Assembly: GCF_023155805.1 (NCBI RefSeq)
Contig: NZ_JAKNUW010000001.1
Location: 186,001-250,000 of the forward strand
Reading direction: 5' to 3'
Length of the DNA stretch: 64,000 nt
DNA from: Micrococcus lacusdianchii
Lineage (GTDB): Bacteria; Actinomycetota; Actinomycetes; Actinomycetales; Micrococcaceae
This document shows positions 50,023 to 61,725 of this stretch, piece after piece. The notes beneath the pieces were generated by a model that was not told the DNA's origin, made no database searches, and was given only the letters and a program-made list of their open reading frames with translations. Numbering within the stretch: position 1 is the stretch's first letter; the number at the start of each line of letters is the position of its first letter. Position numbers and translations under genes: made by a program.

Positions 50023-51602
50023 GCCTCCCGACGGTACCGCGCCGCCGGCCGCCGCCCCGTCATGCCGGGGTCGGTGAGGCCGACGCGCGGGTCGTCAGGA
50101 TCCCGGGCGGGGTCGCCGTCGGGACCGCGGACCAGGTCCTCCTCCGGGTGCAGGATCTCCCGCACCACGCGGGCGCACAGCCACAGGACGGCGGCCATGT
50201 GGGCGAGGATCGCGGCGACGTAGACGGAGTCGTCCATGGAGTGCTGCGGCATGGAGCCCGAGGCTCCCTTGGCCAGGTACATCCACACCGCGAAGAAGTG
50301 CAGGACCTCGATCACCTGCCACACCCAGAACTCGCGCCACCGGGGCACGGCGAGCGCCATGAGCGGGATCAGCCAGATCACGAACTGCGGCGAGTACACC
50401 TTGTTGGTCAGCACGAACGCGGCCACCACCAGGAACGTCAGCTGCGCCAGCCGCGGCGTGGCCGTCGCGGTCACCCCGAGCACGAACACCCCGAGGCAGC
50501 ACACCGCGAACGCCCCGTACGCGAGCAGGGACAGGGAGTCCTCCGGCACCCGGGGCCAGCCCGCCTGGGCCGCCGTCACGTCCCACGCATGCCACACACT
50601 GGACAGGCCCGGCCCGCGCTCGGAGGAGAAGGTGAAGAACACGGCCCACGCGTCCCAGTTCGTGAGCATCAGCGGCAGGTTCACCGCCAGCCACGCGGCC
50701 ACGGCCCCGGCCGCGGCCGTCAGGAACGGGCCGAACCGCCGCGAGCGCACCGCCAGGATGAGCAGCGGCCCCAGGATCAGCAGGGGGTAGAGCTTCATGG
50801 CCGCGCCCAGGCCGAACAGCACGCCGGCGAGGGCGGGGCGGCCGCGGGACCACGTCCACATGCCCCACGCGAGCAGGGCCACGGCCCACAGGTCCCAGTT
50901 GATGGTGCCGGCCAGGATGACCCCCGGCGCCACGGCCACCATGAGCCCGTCGGTCCAGCGCCGGCCCGCGGTGCGCACGGTGAGCACCGCGGTGGCGGCC
51001 CACAGCCCGACGGCGAACACCAGGTTCACGCTCCAGAAGGCGGCCGTGCCCAGGGCCGGCGGGAACGGCAGCACCTGCGTGATCCACGCCGCCAGGGACG
51101 CCGCCGCGGACATCAGCACGGGGTACTCGAACGTAGAGTCCGCGCGGAACGGGGCCCACGGGTCCTGCGCGAACCCCCGCCCGCCGTACAGCGCCGCCCA
51201 GTCCGAGTAGCAGCCGGCGTAGTACACATTCGGGGCGCCCCAGCCGTGCAGCAGGCACGGCGTCTTCTGCAGCACGGTGACGACGGCGGCCAGCGCCACC
51301 AGCACCGCGGTCAGCGCCAGCGGGCTCGCCCACGCGCCGGTGCCCCGACCGCGGCCGTTCGCCGCGAGACCGCCCGGGAGGCCGTGTCGGCCGCCCCGCC
51401 GGCCGGGGGGAGCCGCCCACGCGGGGCCCTGCGCGGAGGGGGCCGGGTGTGCGCCCTCAGCGGAACGGGGGCGGGCGGGGAGGAGGGCGCGGCGGGGCCG
51501 CGCGCGCCGAGCCGCGGAACGCGGGCCGCCGTCGTCCTGGGCGCGGGCGGGCGGATCGTCGGGGGGGACGCGGTGCGCCGGAGCCGGGGACATGCCCCCC
51601 AT
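50019..51602 (-). CDS. GT87/DUF2029-type membrane glycosyltransferase
   Basis: 527-residue protein with a proline/arginine-rich cytoplasmic N-terminus (about 85 residues), then around 11 membrane segments. FEYPVLMSAAASLAAWITQV, NWDLWAVALLAWGMWTW and GAAMKLYPLLILGPLLILA, with the KLYP motif, match the alpha-1,2-mannosyltransferase-like GT87 group using polyprenyl-phosphate sugars. It probably works on cell-envelope glycans. Start is ATG 51602 or 51593. A gene for Ino1 lies on the other strand upstream. Confidence 0.85.
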   Translation of the reverse strand: MGGMSPAPAHRVPPDDPPARAQDDGGPRSAARRARPRRALLPARPRSAEGAHPAPSAQGPAWAAPPGRRGGRHGLPGGLAANGRGRGTGAWASPLALTAVLVALAAVVTVLQKTPCLLHGWGAPNVYYAGCYSDWAALYGGRGFAQDPWAPFRADSTFEYPVLMSAAASLAAWITQVLPFPPALGTAAFWSVNLVFAVGLWAATAVLTVRTAGRRWTDGLMVAVAPGVILAGTINWDLWAVALLAWGMWTWSRGRPALAGVLFGLGAAMKLYPLLILGPLLILAVRSRRFGPFLTAAAGAVAAWLAVNLPLMLTNWDAWAVFFTFSSERGPGLSSVWHAWDVTAAQAGWPRVPEDSLSLLAYGAFAVCCLGVFVLGVTATATPRLAQLTFLVVAAFVLTNKVYSPQFVIWLIPLMALAVPRWREFWVWQVIEVLHFFAVWMYLAKGASGSMPQHSMDDSVYVAAILAHMAAVLWLCARVVREILHPEEDLVRGPDGDPARDPDDPRVGLTDPGMTGRRPAARYRREA

Positions 51603-51772
51603 CCTAGAAAGCCCTGGACGGGGCGGAGCCGTGACGTCCCGGGCGGGCGCACGTCGCCCGGCGTAAGCTGGACTGGATCAACCCCCGGGCGAGAGCTCCG
51701 CACGAGGAGCCCCCGCGCGTGCCTGACGGGCACGCGAGCGCCCGCCCCGGACCCTGAGGAGAGAACCAGACC

Positions 51773-52858
51773 GTGGCTGAGAACCCCATCCGCGTCGCCA
51801 TCGCCGGCGTGGGCAACTGTGCGACGTCCCTGATCCAGGGCGTCGAGTACTACCGGGACGCGACGGCGTCCGATGCCGTGCCGGGCCTGATGCACGTGCA
51901 GTTCGGCGACTACCACGTCTCCGACCTCGACTTCGTGGCCGCGTTCGACGTGGACGCCAAGAAGGTCGGCCTGGACCTGTCCGAGGCGATCCTGGCCTCG
52001 GAGAACAACACCATCAAGCTCGCCGACGTCCCGCACGCGGGCGTCGAGGTGCAGCGCGGCCCCACCCTGGACGGCCTCGGCAAGTACTACAAGGAGACCA
52101 TCGAGGAGTCCTCCGCCGAGCCCGTGGACGTGGTGCAGGTGCTCAAGGACGCCCAGGTGGACGTCCTGGTCTGCTACCTGCCGGTCGGCTCGCAGCAGGC
52201 CACCGAGTTCTACGCTCAGGCCGCGATCGACGCCGGCGTCGCCTTCGTCAACGCGCTGCCCGTGTTCATCGCGGGCACGAAGGAGTGGGCGGACAAGTTC
52301 ACCGAGGCCGGCGTGCCGATCGTGGGCGACGACATCAAGTCCCAGATCGGCGCCACCATCACCCACCGCGTGATGGCCCGCCTGTTCGAGGAGCGCGGCG
52401 TGCATCTGGACCGCACGTACCAGCTCAACGTGGGCGGCAACATGGACTTCAAGAACATGCTCGAGCGCGAGCGCCTGGAGTCCAAGAAGATCTCCAAGAC
52501 GCAGGCCGTAACCTCCAACACCTCGGCCGCTCTCGGCGAGAAGGACGTGCACATCGGCCCGTCGGACTACGTGGCGTGGCTGGACGACCGCAAGTGGGCG
52601 TTCGTGCGCCTCGAGGGCCGCAACTTCGGCGACGCGCCCGTGAACCTGGAGTACAAGCTCGAGGTGTGGGACTCCCCCAACTCGGCCGGCGTGATTATCG
52701 ACGCCGTCCGCGCGGCCAAGATCGCCCTGGACCGCGGCGTGGGCGGCCCGATCCTCTCGGCCTCGTCCTACTTCATGAAGTCCCCGCCCGTGCAGCACCA
52801 CGACGAGGAGGCCCGCGAGCTCGTGGAGGCCTTCATCCGCGGCGAGATCGAGCGCTGA
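51773..52858 (+). CDS. ino1: Inositol-3-phosphate synthase
   Basis: 361-residue NAD-dependent enzyme that makes myo-inositol-1-phosphate from glucose-6-phosphate, the first step toward mycothiol and phosphatidylinositol. Motifs: [68 protein letters not shown] and [23 protein letters not shown] 51773 has GAGGAG upstream. A strong bidirectional terminator follows. Confidence 0.95.
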   Translation: MAENPIRVAIAGVGNCATSLIQGVEYYRDATASDAVPGLMHVQFGDYHVSDLDFVAAFDVDAKKVGLDLSEAILASENNTIKLADVPHAGVEVQRGPTLDGLGKYYKETIEESSAEPVDVVQVLKDAQVDVLVCYLPVGSQQATEFYAQAAIDAGVAFVNALPVFIAGTKEWADKFTEAGVPIVGDDIKSQIGATITHRVMARLFEERGVHLDRTYQLNVGGNMDFKNMLERERLESKKISKTQAVTSNTSAALGEKDVHIGPSDYVAWLDDRKWAFVRLEGRNFGDAPVNLEYKLEVWDSPNSAGVIIDAVRAAKIALDRGVGGPILSASSYFMKSPPVQHHDEEARELVEAFIRGEIER

Positions 52859-52883
52859 CCCGCCCGGTCCCCGCGGACCGCGC

Positions 52884-52932
52884 ACGACGCCGGCCCGTCA
52901 CCCTCCCCGTGGAGGTGACGGGCCGGCGTCGT
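52884..52932. terminator. Bidirectional terminator between ino1 and the acyltransferase gene
   Basis: Perfect 19-base arms (ACGACGCCGGCCCGTCACC and its complement) around an 11-base loop, midway between two convergent genes. Confidence 0.85.
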
Positions 52933-52964
52933 CGTGGGGGCGCGCGCCGCCCCGGCCACCGCGC

Positions 52965-55103
52965 TCAGCGCCGCGCGCCGAGCCGGTCCTCGATGGTGAG
53001 CCGGACGAGCTGGGCGTACATGGCCTGGCCGTCGGCGCGGGGGTGCACGCCGTCGGCGGAGAAGTCCGTGACGTGCTGCTTCGCCGCGGCGTCCCAGTCC
53101 GCCAGGACGATCCGGTCCGGATGCGCCGTGGCCTGCGCCTCCATCTGCACCTGCACGTCCGCGATCCAGTCCATCGGGCCGTGCGGGACGACGAGCACGA
53201 GCAGCCGGTCCTCGCCGACGGCCGCCAGGATCTTCTCCCAGTCGCCCCGATGGGTGGTGCCGTTGGCGCCCAGGGCCACCACGACGACGTCGCTCAGCTG
53301 GCCGTCCGCCTTGAGCTTCTCGAGCTCGTCCGCGGCGTCCCAGATCTGGTAGCCCACCTCCGCCTCGAGCAGCATCCCCGGCAGCTGCTCCATGAGCGTG
53401 GGCGCGGCCGAGAGCGAGACGGAGTCGCCGATCAGGGTGACGTCCGGGCCGAGCTCGGACGGCGGCAGGGCCGCGGTGAGCTGCTCCTTGGAGTACGTGG
53501 GGCGCGTGACGGCCGGGTCGCCGAGCCCGAGCCCGGACGGCTCGGCGGACGACCCGGGCGAGGACGTCGCGCCGGCGGAGCCCTCCGCGTCCCCGGGGGC
53601 GGCCGAGCCGGGCGAGGCCGAGGCCGACGCCTCGGCCCGCTTCGACTGCTCCGCCGCGCGGGACTCGCGGGCCGCCTGCTGCGCCGCCTCGGCGGCCTTG
53701 AGGGACTCCTCCGCCTGGGCGATGTCCTGCTCGAGCTGGGTCTGCGCGGGCGAGTGCACCACGGCGGCCACGGCCGCCGCGGGCACGGCCACGAGCCCCA
53801 GCGCCGTGGCGGCGGCCGCGAGCCGGCCGATCGGCCCGGCCCCGCCCGTGAACGCCCGCCGCGCGGCCGCACCCCAGCGGCCGAAGGCGCCCCTGAACCC
53901 CTCGTGGAGGATGGGCTCCTCGATCAGCCGGGTGCTCAGGTCGGCGATCAGGGCGGTCAGCAGCAGGATCGCGCCGGCGGCCACGGGCTCGACCCACCCG
54001 GGGGCGTCCACGGGCACCATCACGCGCATGATCACGAGCAGCGGCCAGTGCCACAGGTATGCGGCGTAGGAGCGGCGCCCCCACCAGCGCAGGAACCCGT
54101 TGCCCAGCACGCGCGAGAGCGAGTCGCGCCGGTCGCCCTGCACCACGTGCCAGACGATGAACGCGACGACGGCGGACAGGCCCGCCAGCACTCCGCGGTA
54201 CGTGCTCGCGTGGCCGCCGTCGACCAGGGCGAAGCCCGCCGCGAGCACCGCGACGGCGCCCCACGCGACAGCCACCCGCGTGGCCGAGGTCCGCGGCTCG
54301 GGGCCGCCGTGCTCGGGCCGGGGCACGTGGGCCAGGCCGATCGCCACGCACGCGCCGAACAGCAGGCCGAAGGCGTGGGTGTCCGTGCCGAAGTAGAGGC
54401 GGGCCTGCTCGAACCCGTGCCACGAGCCCCAGGCCATCCACGCCGCGGAGGCCACGGCCGCGACCGCGACCGCGAGGATGCGGCGTCGGTCCGCCACCCG
54501 CCCCGGGTTCACCGTGCTGCGCGGCGGCCAGGTGAGCAGGAGCAGCCCCCAGAGGAGCAGGGGCCAGAGGATGTAGAACTGCTCCTCGATCGCCAGGGAC
54601 CACAGGTGCTCGAACAGGGGCGGCGAGGCGCGGTTGAAGTAGTCCCCGCCCTGCAGGATCATCACCCAGTTGCTGGTGTAGGTCAGGGCGCCGAACCATT
54701 GGCGGCCCAGGCCCGCGGGGAACTCGTCCACCGCCAGCCACGCGAGCGCGGTGGTGCCCACAAGCGCCATCAGCATGGCCGGGATGAGTCGTCGGACGCG
54801 CTTCATCCAGAAGGTGCCCAGGGCCACGCCCCGGCCCGCGTCCACGCCGCGGACCAGGCCGGTGGTGATGAGGAAGCCGGAGAGCACGAAGAACATGTCC
54901 ACGCCCACGAACCCGCCGCGCAGGAAGGTGGGCCAGGCGTGGAAGACGAGCACGGCGAGCACCGCGATCCCCCGCAGCCCGTCGAGGGCGGTCACCCGGC
55001 CGGGGCCGCGGCTGACCCGCGTGCCGACCTTGACGGCGGGCGCGCCGTCCTGGGGTGGCAGGGCGTGGCGGGGCACGGGCGCGGTGCGCTGGTCGGAACT
55101 CAC
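52965..55103 (-). CDS. OafA/YrhL-type acyltransferase with SGNH domain
   Basis: 712-residue membrane protein. The acyltransferase_3 part has about ten helices: TALDGLRGIAVLAVLVFHAW, GFVGVDMFFVLSGFLITTGL and WSLAIEEQFYILWPLLLWGL. An alanine/glutamate-rich coiled coil (SLKAAEAAQQAARESRAAEQ) links it to a C-terminal SGNH hydrolase-like domain with VTLIGDSVSLSAAPTLME, VVVALGANGTTHRGDW and FSADGVHPRADGQAMYAQ. It probably O-acetylates a cell-wall polymer or lipid. Confidence 0.92.
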   Translation of the reverse strand: MSSDQRTAPVPRHALPPQDGAPAVKVGTRVSRGPGRVTALDGLRGIAVLAVLVFHAWPTFLRGGFVGVDMFFVLSGFLITTGLVRGVDAGRGVALGTFWMKRVRRLIPAMLMALVGTTALAWLAVDEFPAGLGRQWFGALTYTSNWVMILQGGDYFNRASPPLFEHLWSLAIEEQFYILWPLLLWGLLLLTWPPRSTVNPGRVADRRRILAVAVAAVASAAWMAWGSWHGFEQARLYFGTDTHAFGLLFGACVAIGLAHVPRPEHGGPEPRTSATRVAVAWGAVAVLAAGFALVDGGHASTYRGVLAGLSAVVAFIVWHVVQGDRRDSLSRVLGNGFLRWWGRRSYAAYLWHWPLLVIMRVMVPVDAPGWVEPVAAGAILLLTALIADLSTRLIEEPILHEGFRGAFGRWGAAARRAFTGGAGPIGRLAAAATALGLVAVPAAAVAAVVHSPAQTQLEQDIAQAEESLKAAEAAQQAARESRAAEQSKRAEASASASPGSAAPGDAEGSAGATSSPGSSAEPSGLGLGDPAVTRPTYSKEQLTAALPPSELGPDVTLIGDSVSLSAAPTLMEQLPGMLLEAEVGYQIWDAADELEKLKADGQLSDVVVVALGANGTTHRGDWEKILAAVGEDRLLVLVVPHGPMDWIADVQVQMEAQATAHPDRIVLADWDAAAKQHVTDFSADGVHPRADGQAMYAQLVRLTIEDRLGARR

Positions 55104-55247
55104 AGCGGTCGATCATCCCATCCGGACCTGGATGGGCCAAAGCCTCCGGCTATCCCCCGCAGGCCCCACCGCGTTGGGGGCGGTTTCCGGCGGTATTCCG
55201 CTCCCAAAGCACCGGGTTCCGCCCCGGAAGCGGGGTGCGGGCGCCGG

Positions 55248-55547
55248 TCAGTGGTTCCGCAGCGCCTCGATGAGCTCATCCTTGGTCATCGTGGAGCGGC
55301 CCTCGATGTCGAGCTCGCGGGCCCGCTTCGCGAGCTCGTCCTTGGTCCAGTCCGCGTAGGAGCCGGCCTCGCCGCCGCGCTCGGCGACCTCGTCCCGGCC
55401 GTCCCGGGCGGACGCGTTGGCGATCCGCGCGGCCTTCTCCTCGCTCGCGCCCTCGCGGCGCAGCGCCTCGTAGACCTCGGGGTCCTTGATGCTGGACGTG
55501 CCGGGGCCCATGGGGGCGCCGTTCTTCTCGGTCTTCTTCTCAGCCAT
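55248..55547 (-). CDS. DUF7218/Rho_N domain protein
   Basis: 99-residue charged protein. The first part (GPGTSSIKDPEVYEALRREG, ASEEKAARIANASARDG) is a common actinobacterial small-protein motif; the C-terminal YADWTKDELAKRARELDIEG and MTKDELIEALRNH form a Rho N-terminal-like SAP fold that binds nucleic acid. Role unknown, possibly stress-related. Single gene, start ATG 55547. Confidence 0.8.
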   Translation of the reverse strand: MAEKKTEKNGAPMGPGTSSIKDPEVYEALRREGASEEKAARIANASARDGRDEVAERGGEAGSYADWTKDELAKRARELDIEGRSTMTKDELIEALRNH

Positions 55548-55599
55548 GCGGCCAGTGTGGTCCCGGCCCGACGACGGGTGGAAGGCCCGCCGCGCCGCC

Positions 55600-57051
55600 T
55601 CAGTCCTGCTGAGCCTCCGGCTGCTCCGCCCACCAGCGGCGCAGCTCGGCCTCGGCCGCGTCTCGCTCGTGGGGGCCCTCGTCGAGGCGCCACTCGAGCA
55701 GGTGCTTATAGGCCCGCCCCACCACAGGGCCGGGGCGGATGCCCAGCAGCGCCATGATCTGCTCGCCGTCCAGGTCGGGGCGGACGGCGGCCATCTCCTC
55801 GGCCTCGGCGATCTCCTCGATGCGCCGCTCGAGGTCGTCGTAGGCGTGGGCCAGGCGCTCGGCCTTGCGGCGGTTGCGGGTGGTCACGTCCGAGCGGGTC
55901 AGCGCGTGCAGCCGCGGCAGGAGGTCCCCGGCGTCGTGCACGTACCGGCGCACCGCCGAGTCGGTCCACCCGGCGTCCCCGTACCCGTAGAAGCGCATGT
56001 GCAGCTCCACCAGACGGGCCACGGCCTTGACCGTCTCGTTGTCGAAGCGCAGGGCCTTCAGACGCTTCCGCACCAGCTTCGCGCCCACGTTCTCGTGGTG
56101 CCGGAAGCTCACCGCACCCGAGGGCTCGAAGCGGCGCGTGGCGGGCTTGCCGACGTCGTGCAGCAGCGCCGCCAGGCGCAGCACCACGTCCGGGGAGGCC
56201 TTCGAGTACTGCGCCTCCTGCTCCACGGCCTGCTCGAGCACGGTGAGGGAGTGGGCGTAGACGTCCTTGTGCCGGTGGTGCTCGTCCGTCTCCAGCTGCA
56301 GGGCGGGCAGCTCCGGCAGGACGTGCTCGGCCAGCCCCGTGCGGACCAGCAGGTCCAGGCCGCGGCGCGGGTGCCGCCCGGAGACCAGCTTGACCAGCTC
56401 GTCCCGAACGCGCTCGGCGGAGATGATCGTGATGCGCTCGGCCATGTCCGTCATGGCCTGTTCCACCTCATCGGCCACCGCGAACCCCAGCTGGGCGGCG
56501 AACCGGGCGGCACGCATCATGCGCAGCGGGTCGTCGGAGAAGGAGTCCTCGGGCGCGCCGGGGGTGCGCAGCACGCCCGCGGCCAGGTCCCGCATGCCGC
56601 CGTGCGGGTCCACGAGCTCCATCCCGGGCAGGCGCAGGGCCATCGCGTTGACGGTGAAGTCCCGGCGCAGCAGGTCGTCCTCGAGACTGTGCCCGAACGC
56701 CACCTGCGGCTTGCGGGAGGCCGGGTCGTACTGCTCGGCGCGGTACGTGGTGACCTCCAGCTGCCAGCCGCCCCTCTGGAAGCCGATGGTCCCGAAGCGC
56801 CGGCCCACGTCCCACACGGCATCCGCCCAGCCGGTGCCCACGCGCTCGGTGGCGGCCGGATCCGCGTCCGTGGTGAAGTCCAGGTCCACCACGGGCCTGC
56901 CCAGGAACAGGTCCCGCACCGGCCCGCCCACCAGGGACAGCGCGTGCCCCGCGGCCTCGAACCGGCGGCCGAGCTCCACGACGACGGCGGGCAGGGTGGC
57001 GTCCGCGGGGAAGGCGGCGGGCAGCGCGAGGTGCTCGGAGGACGATTCCAT
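55600..57051 (-). CDS. cca: CCA-adding tRNA nucleotidyltransferase
   Basis: 483-residue enzyme that adds or repairs the CCA end of tRNAs. The nucleotidyltransferase core shows LSLVGGPVRDLFLGRPVVDL and DLDFTTDAD with catalytic aspartates, LEDDLLRRDFTVNAMALRL, and DPLRMMRAARFAAQLGF; an HD domain follows (AALLHDVGKPATRRFEPSG, FRHHENVGAKL). The actinobacterial form carries this HD domain. ATG 57051; divergent from the NUDIX gene, 78 bases away. Confidence 0.93.
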   Translation of the reverse strand: MESSSEHLALPAAFPADATLPAVVVELGRRFEAAGHALSLVGGPVRDLFLGRPVVDLDFTTDADPAATERVGTGWADAVWDVGRRFGTIGFQRGGWQLEVTTYRAEQYDPASRKPQVAFGHSLEDDLLRRDFTVNAMALRLPGMELVDPHGGMRDLAAGVLRTPGAPEDSFSDDPLRMMRAARFAAQLGFAVADEVEQAMTDMAERITIISAERVRDELVKLVSGRHPRRGLDLLVRTGLAEHVLPELPALQLETDEHHRHKDVYAHSLTVLEQAVEQEAQYSKASPDVVLRLAALLHDVGKPATRRFEPSGAVSFRHHENVGAKLVRKRLKALRFDNETVKAVARLVELHMRFYGYGDAGWTDSAVRRYVHDAGDLLPRLHALTRSDVTTRNRRKAERLAHAYDDLERRIEEIAEAEEMAAVRPDLDGEQIMALLGIRPGPVVGRAYKHLLEWRLDEGPHERDAAEAELRRWWAEQPEAQQD

Positions 57052-57129
57052 GATGGGTACCAGGGTGCCAGATCGGCGGGGCCGGGCGGCCCGGACGGGG
57101 GGCTCTGCCCCCGCGTTAGAGTGGAGGCC

Positions 57130-57735
57130 ATGTCCAGCCCCGATCCCTCCGCGCACCGGGGCGCCCCCCTGCCCTCCGCGCTGGGCGCCCGGCGCCGTCC
57201 TCCGCAGCAGCCGCGGCCCGCCGCGCCCGCCCCCGCAGGGCCCCGCCCGCCGGCCGACTCCGGCCTGCCCACGGTGGAGGAGGTCTCCGCGGGGGGCATC
57301 GTGATCCGCGAGCACCAGGGCGAGCTGCAGGTGGCCGTGATCGCCCGCTACAACCGCGGCGGACGCCTCGAGTGGTGCCTGCCGAAGGGCCACCCGGAGG
57401 GCCGGGAGGACCACCGTCAGGCGGCCGTGCGCGAGGTGGAGGAGGAGACCGGGATCGCCGGGGACATCCTCGAGCCCCTCGGGTCCATCGACTACTGGTT
57501 CACCGTCTCCCGGCACCGCGTGCACAAGACGGTCCACCACTTCCTGCTGCGCGCCGTCGGCGGCGAGCTCACCACGGAGAACGACCCGGACCACGAGGCC
57601 GTGGACGTGGCGTGGGTGGGCATCGACGACGTCGCCCGCCGCCTCTCCTTCGCCAACGAGCGCCGAATCGTGGACCTGGCCCGCCGGATCCTTCCCCAGC
57701 ACTTCCCCGGGGACCACGCCCCCGGGCGCATCTGA
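57130..57735 (+). CDS. NUDIX hydrolase
   Basis: 201-residue NUDIX enzyme. The Nudix box reads GHPEGREDHRQAAVREVEEE followed by TGI, complete with its metal-binding glutamates. An alanine/proline-rich N-terminus of about 50 residues precedes it. SAGGIVIREHQGELQVAVIA and HFLLRAVGGELTTEND match the group found between the CCA enzyme and MurJ in many actinobacteria. Substrate unknown. Probable first gene of the murJ unit, 64 bp upstream. Confidence 0.9.
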   Translation: MSSPDPSAHRGAPLPSALGARRRPPQQPRPAAPAPAGPRPPADSGLPTVEEVSAGGIVIREHQGELQVAVIARYNRGGRLEWCLPKGHPEGREDHRQAAVREVEEETGIAGDILEPLGSIDYWFTVSRHRVHKTVHHFLLRAVGGELTTENDPDHEAVDVAWVGIDDVARRLSFANERRIVDLARRILPQHFPGDHAPGRI

Positions 57736-57799
57736 CCCTGTCCTCCCCGACCCGCCCCGGTGTCCCCGGCCGCGGGTCCCTCCTCACGATGGGTGAGCC

Positions 57800-59596
57800 T
57801 TGAGCAGCAGCACCGCCCCGCGCCGCGCGGCACCGAACAGGCCCGACGCCGCCCCCGCCCGCACCGCGGACGACGTCCCCGAGGGCGAGCGACGCGCGGG
57901 CCGCTCCACCGCCATCATGGCGGCGGGCACCATGGTCTCCCGCGTGCTCGGGTTCGTCCGGGCGGCGCTGCTGACCATCGCGATCGGGACCACGGTGGGC
58001 ACCGTGGCGGACATCTTCGAGGTGGCCAACTCCCTGCCCAACGTGATCTACCTGCTCCTGGTGGGCGGCGTGTTCAACGTGGTGCTCGTCCCGCAGCTGA
58101 TCAAGCACGCCAAGGACGCGGACCGCGGCGCGGACTACACGTCCCGGCTCATGACGCTGTCCATCCTGGTGATGCTCGCGGCCACGGTGCTCGTGACCAT
58201 GGCCGCCGCGCCCCTGATGCACGTGCTCACCCGCGAGTGGACCCCGCAGATGCTGCAGCTGGGCACGGTGTTCGCGCTGTGGTGCCTGCCGCAGGTCTTC
58301 TTCTACGGCATGTACGCGCTGGTGGGGCAGATCCTCAACGCCCACGGCCGCTTCGGGGCCTACATGTGGGCGCCCGTGCTCAACAACGTGGTGGCGATCG
58401 CGGCGATCGGCCTGTACCTCGTGATGTTCGGCGCGTACGACGGCGGCGACCTGCTCGGGGAGTGGACGGCGACCCAAACCCTCGTGCTCGCCGGCGGCCA
58501 CACCCTGGGGGTGGTGCTGCAGGCCCTCATCCTGTTCCTGCCGCTGCGTGGCCTGGGCCTGAGGCTGCGCCCGCGGTTCGGCTGGCGCGGCATGGGCCTG
58601 CGGCACACCGGGCGGATCGCCGGGTACACGCTGGTCACCATGGCGGTCAGCAACATCGTGCTGCTGCTCTCCCACCGCTACATCAACGGCGCCTCCGCCG
58701 CCCGTGAGGATCCGGCCATCCGGGTCCCCGGCACGGAGGGCTGGAGCGCGGACCTGGCCGAGGCGGCCATCCCCGGACTGACGGCCTACAACCAGGCGAT
58801 GCTGATCTCCGTGCTCCCGCACTCGGTGTTCGTGCTGTCCCTGGCCACCGTGCTGTTCAACCGGCTGGCACGCTCCATGGGCGAGGGGGACCACGCCGAG
58901 GTCCGGCGCACCACCGCCAGCGGCCTGCGCACGTTCGCCGCTCCTCTGATGTTCTGCCTGGCCGCGGTGCTCGTCCTCGCCGGCCCGCTGGGCCGCCTGT
59001 TCGGCTCGACGGCGGACACCGCCCAGGTCACGGGCATGGCCGTGGGCGCTCTCATCCTGGTGATGAGCCTGTCCATGCCGTTCCGCTCCGGCAGCTTCTA
59101 CCTGCTGCGCGTGTTCTACGCCGCCGAGGACGCCAGGATCCCCATGCTCGTGCAGGTGAGCACATCCTTCGTGACCCTCGCGCTCACCGCGGCGGGCGCA
59201 TTCCTGCTGCCGCTGTGGGCCATCACCTACTGGGCCGTGGTGGCGTCCGTGCTCGCCCACGCCTACCAGTTCGTGCTGGTGCACGTCCTGGCCGTACGGC
59301 GGTTCGGGGACTACGGCTTCGGCCACGTGCTGAACGCCTACGCCCAGACCGGCGTGGCGGCGGCCGTGGCGGGGGCGGCAGGCGCCGTCGTCGCCGGCCT
59401 GCTGGGCGCGTACTCCGGCGGCTTCGCGTGGAGCACCATCCTGTCCGCGTTGCTGACCTGCGCCGTGGTGGGCACGGTCATGGCGCCCGTGTACGTGGCG
59501 GCACTGCGGTTGCTGCGCTTCCCCGAGCTGGACGCCGCGCTGCGCCCGCTCGTGCGCCGGGTGCCCGCGCTGGGCCGGGTGCTCGGCACAGGCTGA
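57800..59596 (+). CDS. murJ: Lipid II flippase MurJ
   Basis: 598-residue membrane protein with about 14 helices, the MurJ/MviN flippase that moves lipid II across the membrane for peptidoglycan synthesis. Motifs: GTMVSRVLGFVRAALLTIAI, EVANSLPNVIYLLLVGGVFN, and LPHSVFVLSLATVLFNRLAR. The start is TTG 57800; an upstream ATG at 57788 is stopped at once. Unlike mycobacterial MurJ, it has no C-terminal pseudokinase; a pseudokinase-like region starts the next gene. Confidence 0.92.
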   Translation: MSSSTAPRRAAPNRPDAAPARTADDVPEGERRAGRSTAIMAAGTMVSRVLGFVRAALLTIAIGTTVGTVADIFEVANSLPNVIYLLLVGGVFNVVLVPQLIKHAKDADRGADYTSRLMTLSILVMLAATVLVTMAAAPLMHVLTREWTPQMLQLGTVFALWCLPQVFFYGMYALVGQILNAHGRFGAYMWAPVLNNVVAIAAIGLYLVMFGAYDGGDLLGEWTATQTLVLAGGHTLGVVLQALILFLPLRGLGLRLRPRFGWRGMGLRHTGRIAGYTLVTMAVSNIVLLLSHRYINGASAAREDPAIRVPGTEGWSADLAEAAIPGLTAYNQAMLISVLPHSVFVLSLATVLFNRLARSMGEGDHAEVRRTTASGLRTFAAPLMFCLAAVLVLAGPLGRLFGSTADTAQVTGMAVGALILVMSLSMPFRSGSFYLLRVFYAAEDARIPMLVQVSTSFVTLALTAAGAFLLPLWAITYWAVVASVLAHAYQFVLVHVLAVRRFGDYGFGHVLNAYAQTGVAAAVAGAAGAVVAGLLGAYSGGFAWSTILSALLTCAVVGTVMAPVYVAALRLLRFPELDAALRPLVRRVPALGRVLGTG

Positions 59597-59693
59597 GCGG
59601 CCCCCCGCGACACGTCACGGACCCCGCCCTGCCGGGCCCCGCCCCGGCGCACGTATCATCGGGGACCGAACCCCCGTTCGTCAGGAGACCTCC

Positions 59694-61631
<1,938 letters not shown>

Positions 61632-61725
61632 CGCCCTTCCCGGGCGGGTGCGGCACGGAATACGCGTCCCCCGCCCACGGTTGCCCTGGGAGCGCGAGAG
61701 ACATCCCCGATCCCTGGAGGACCAT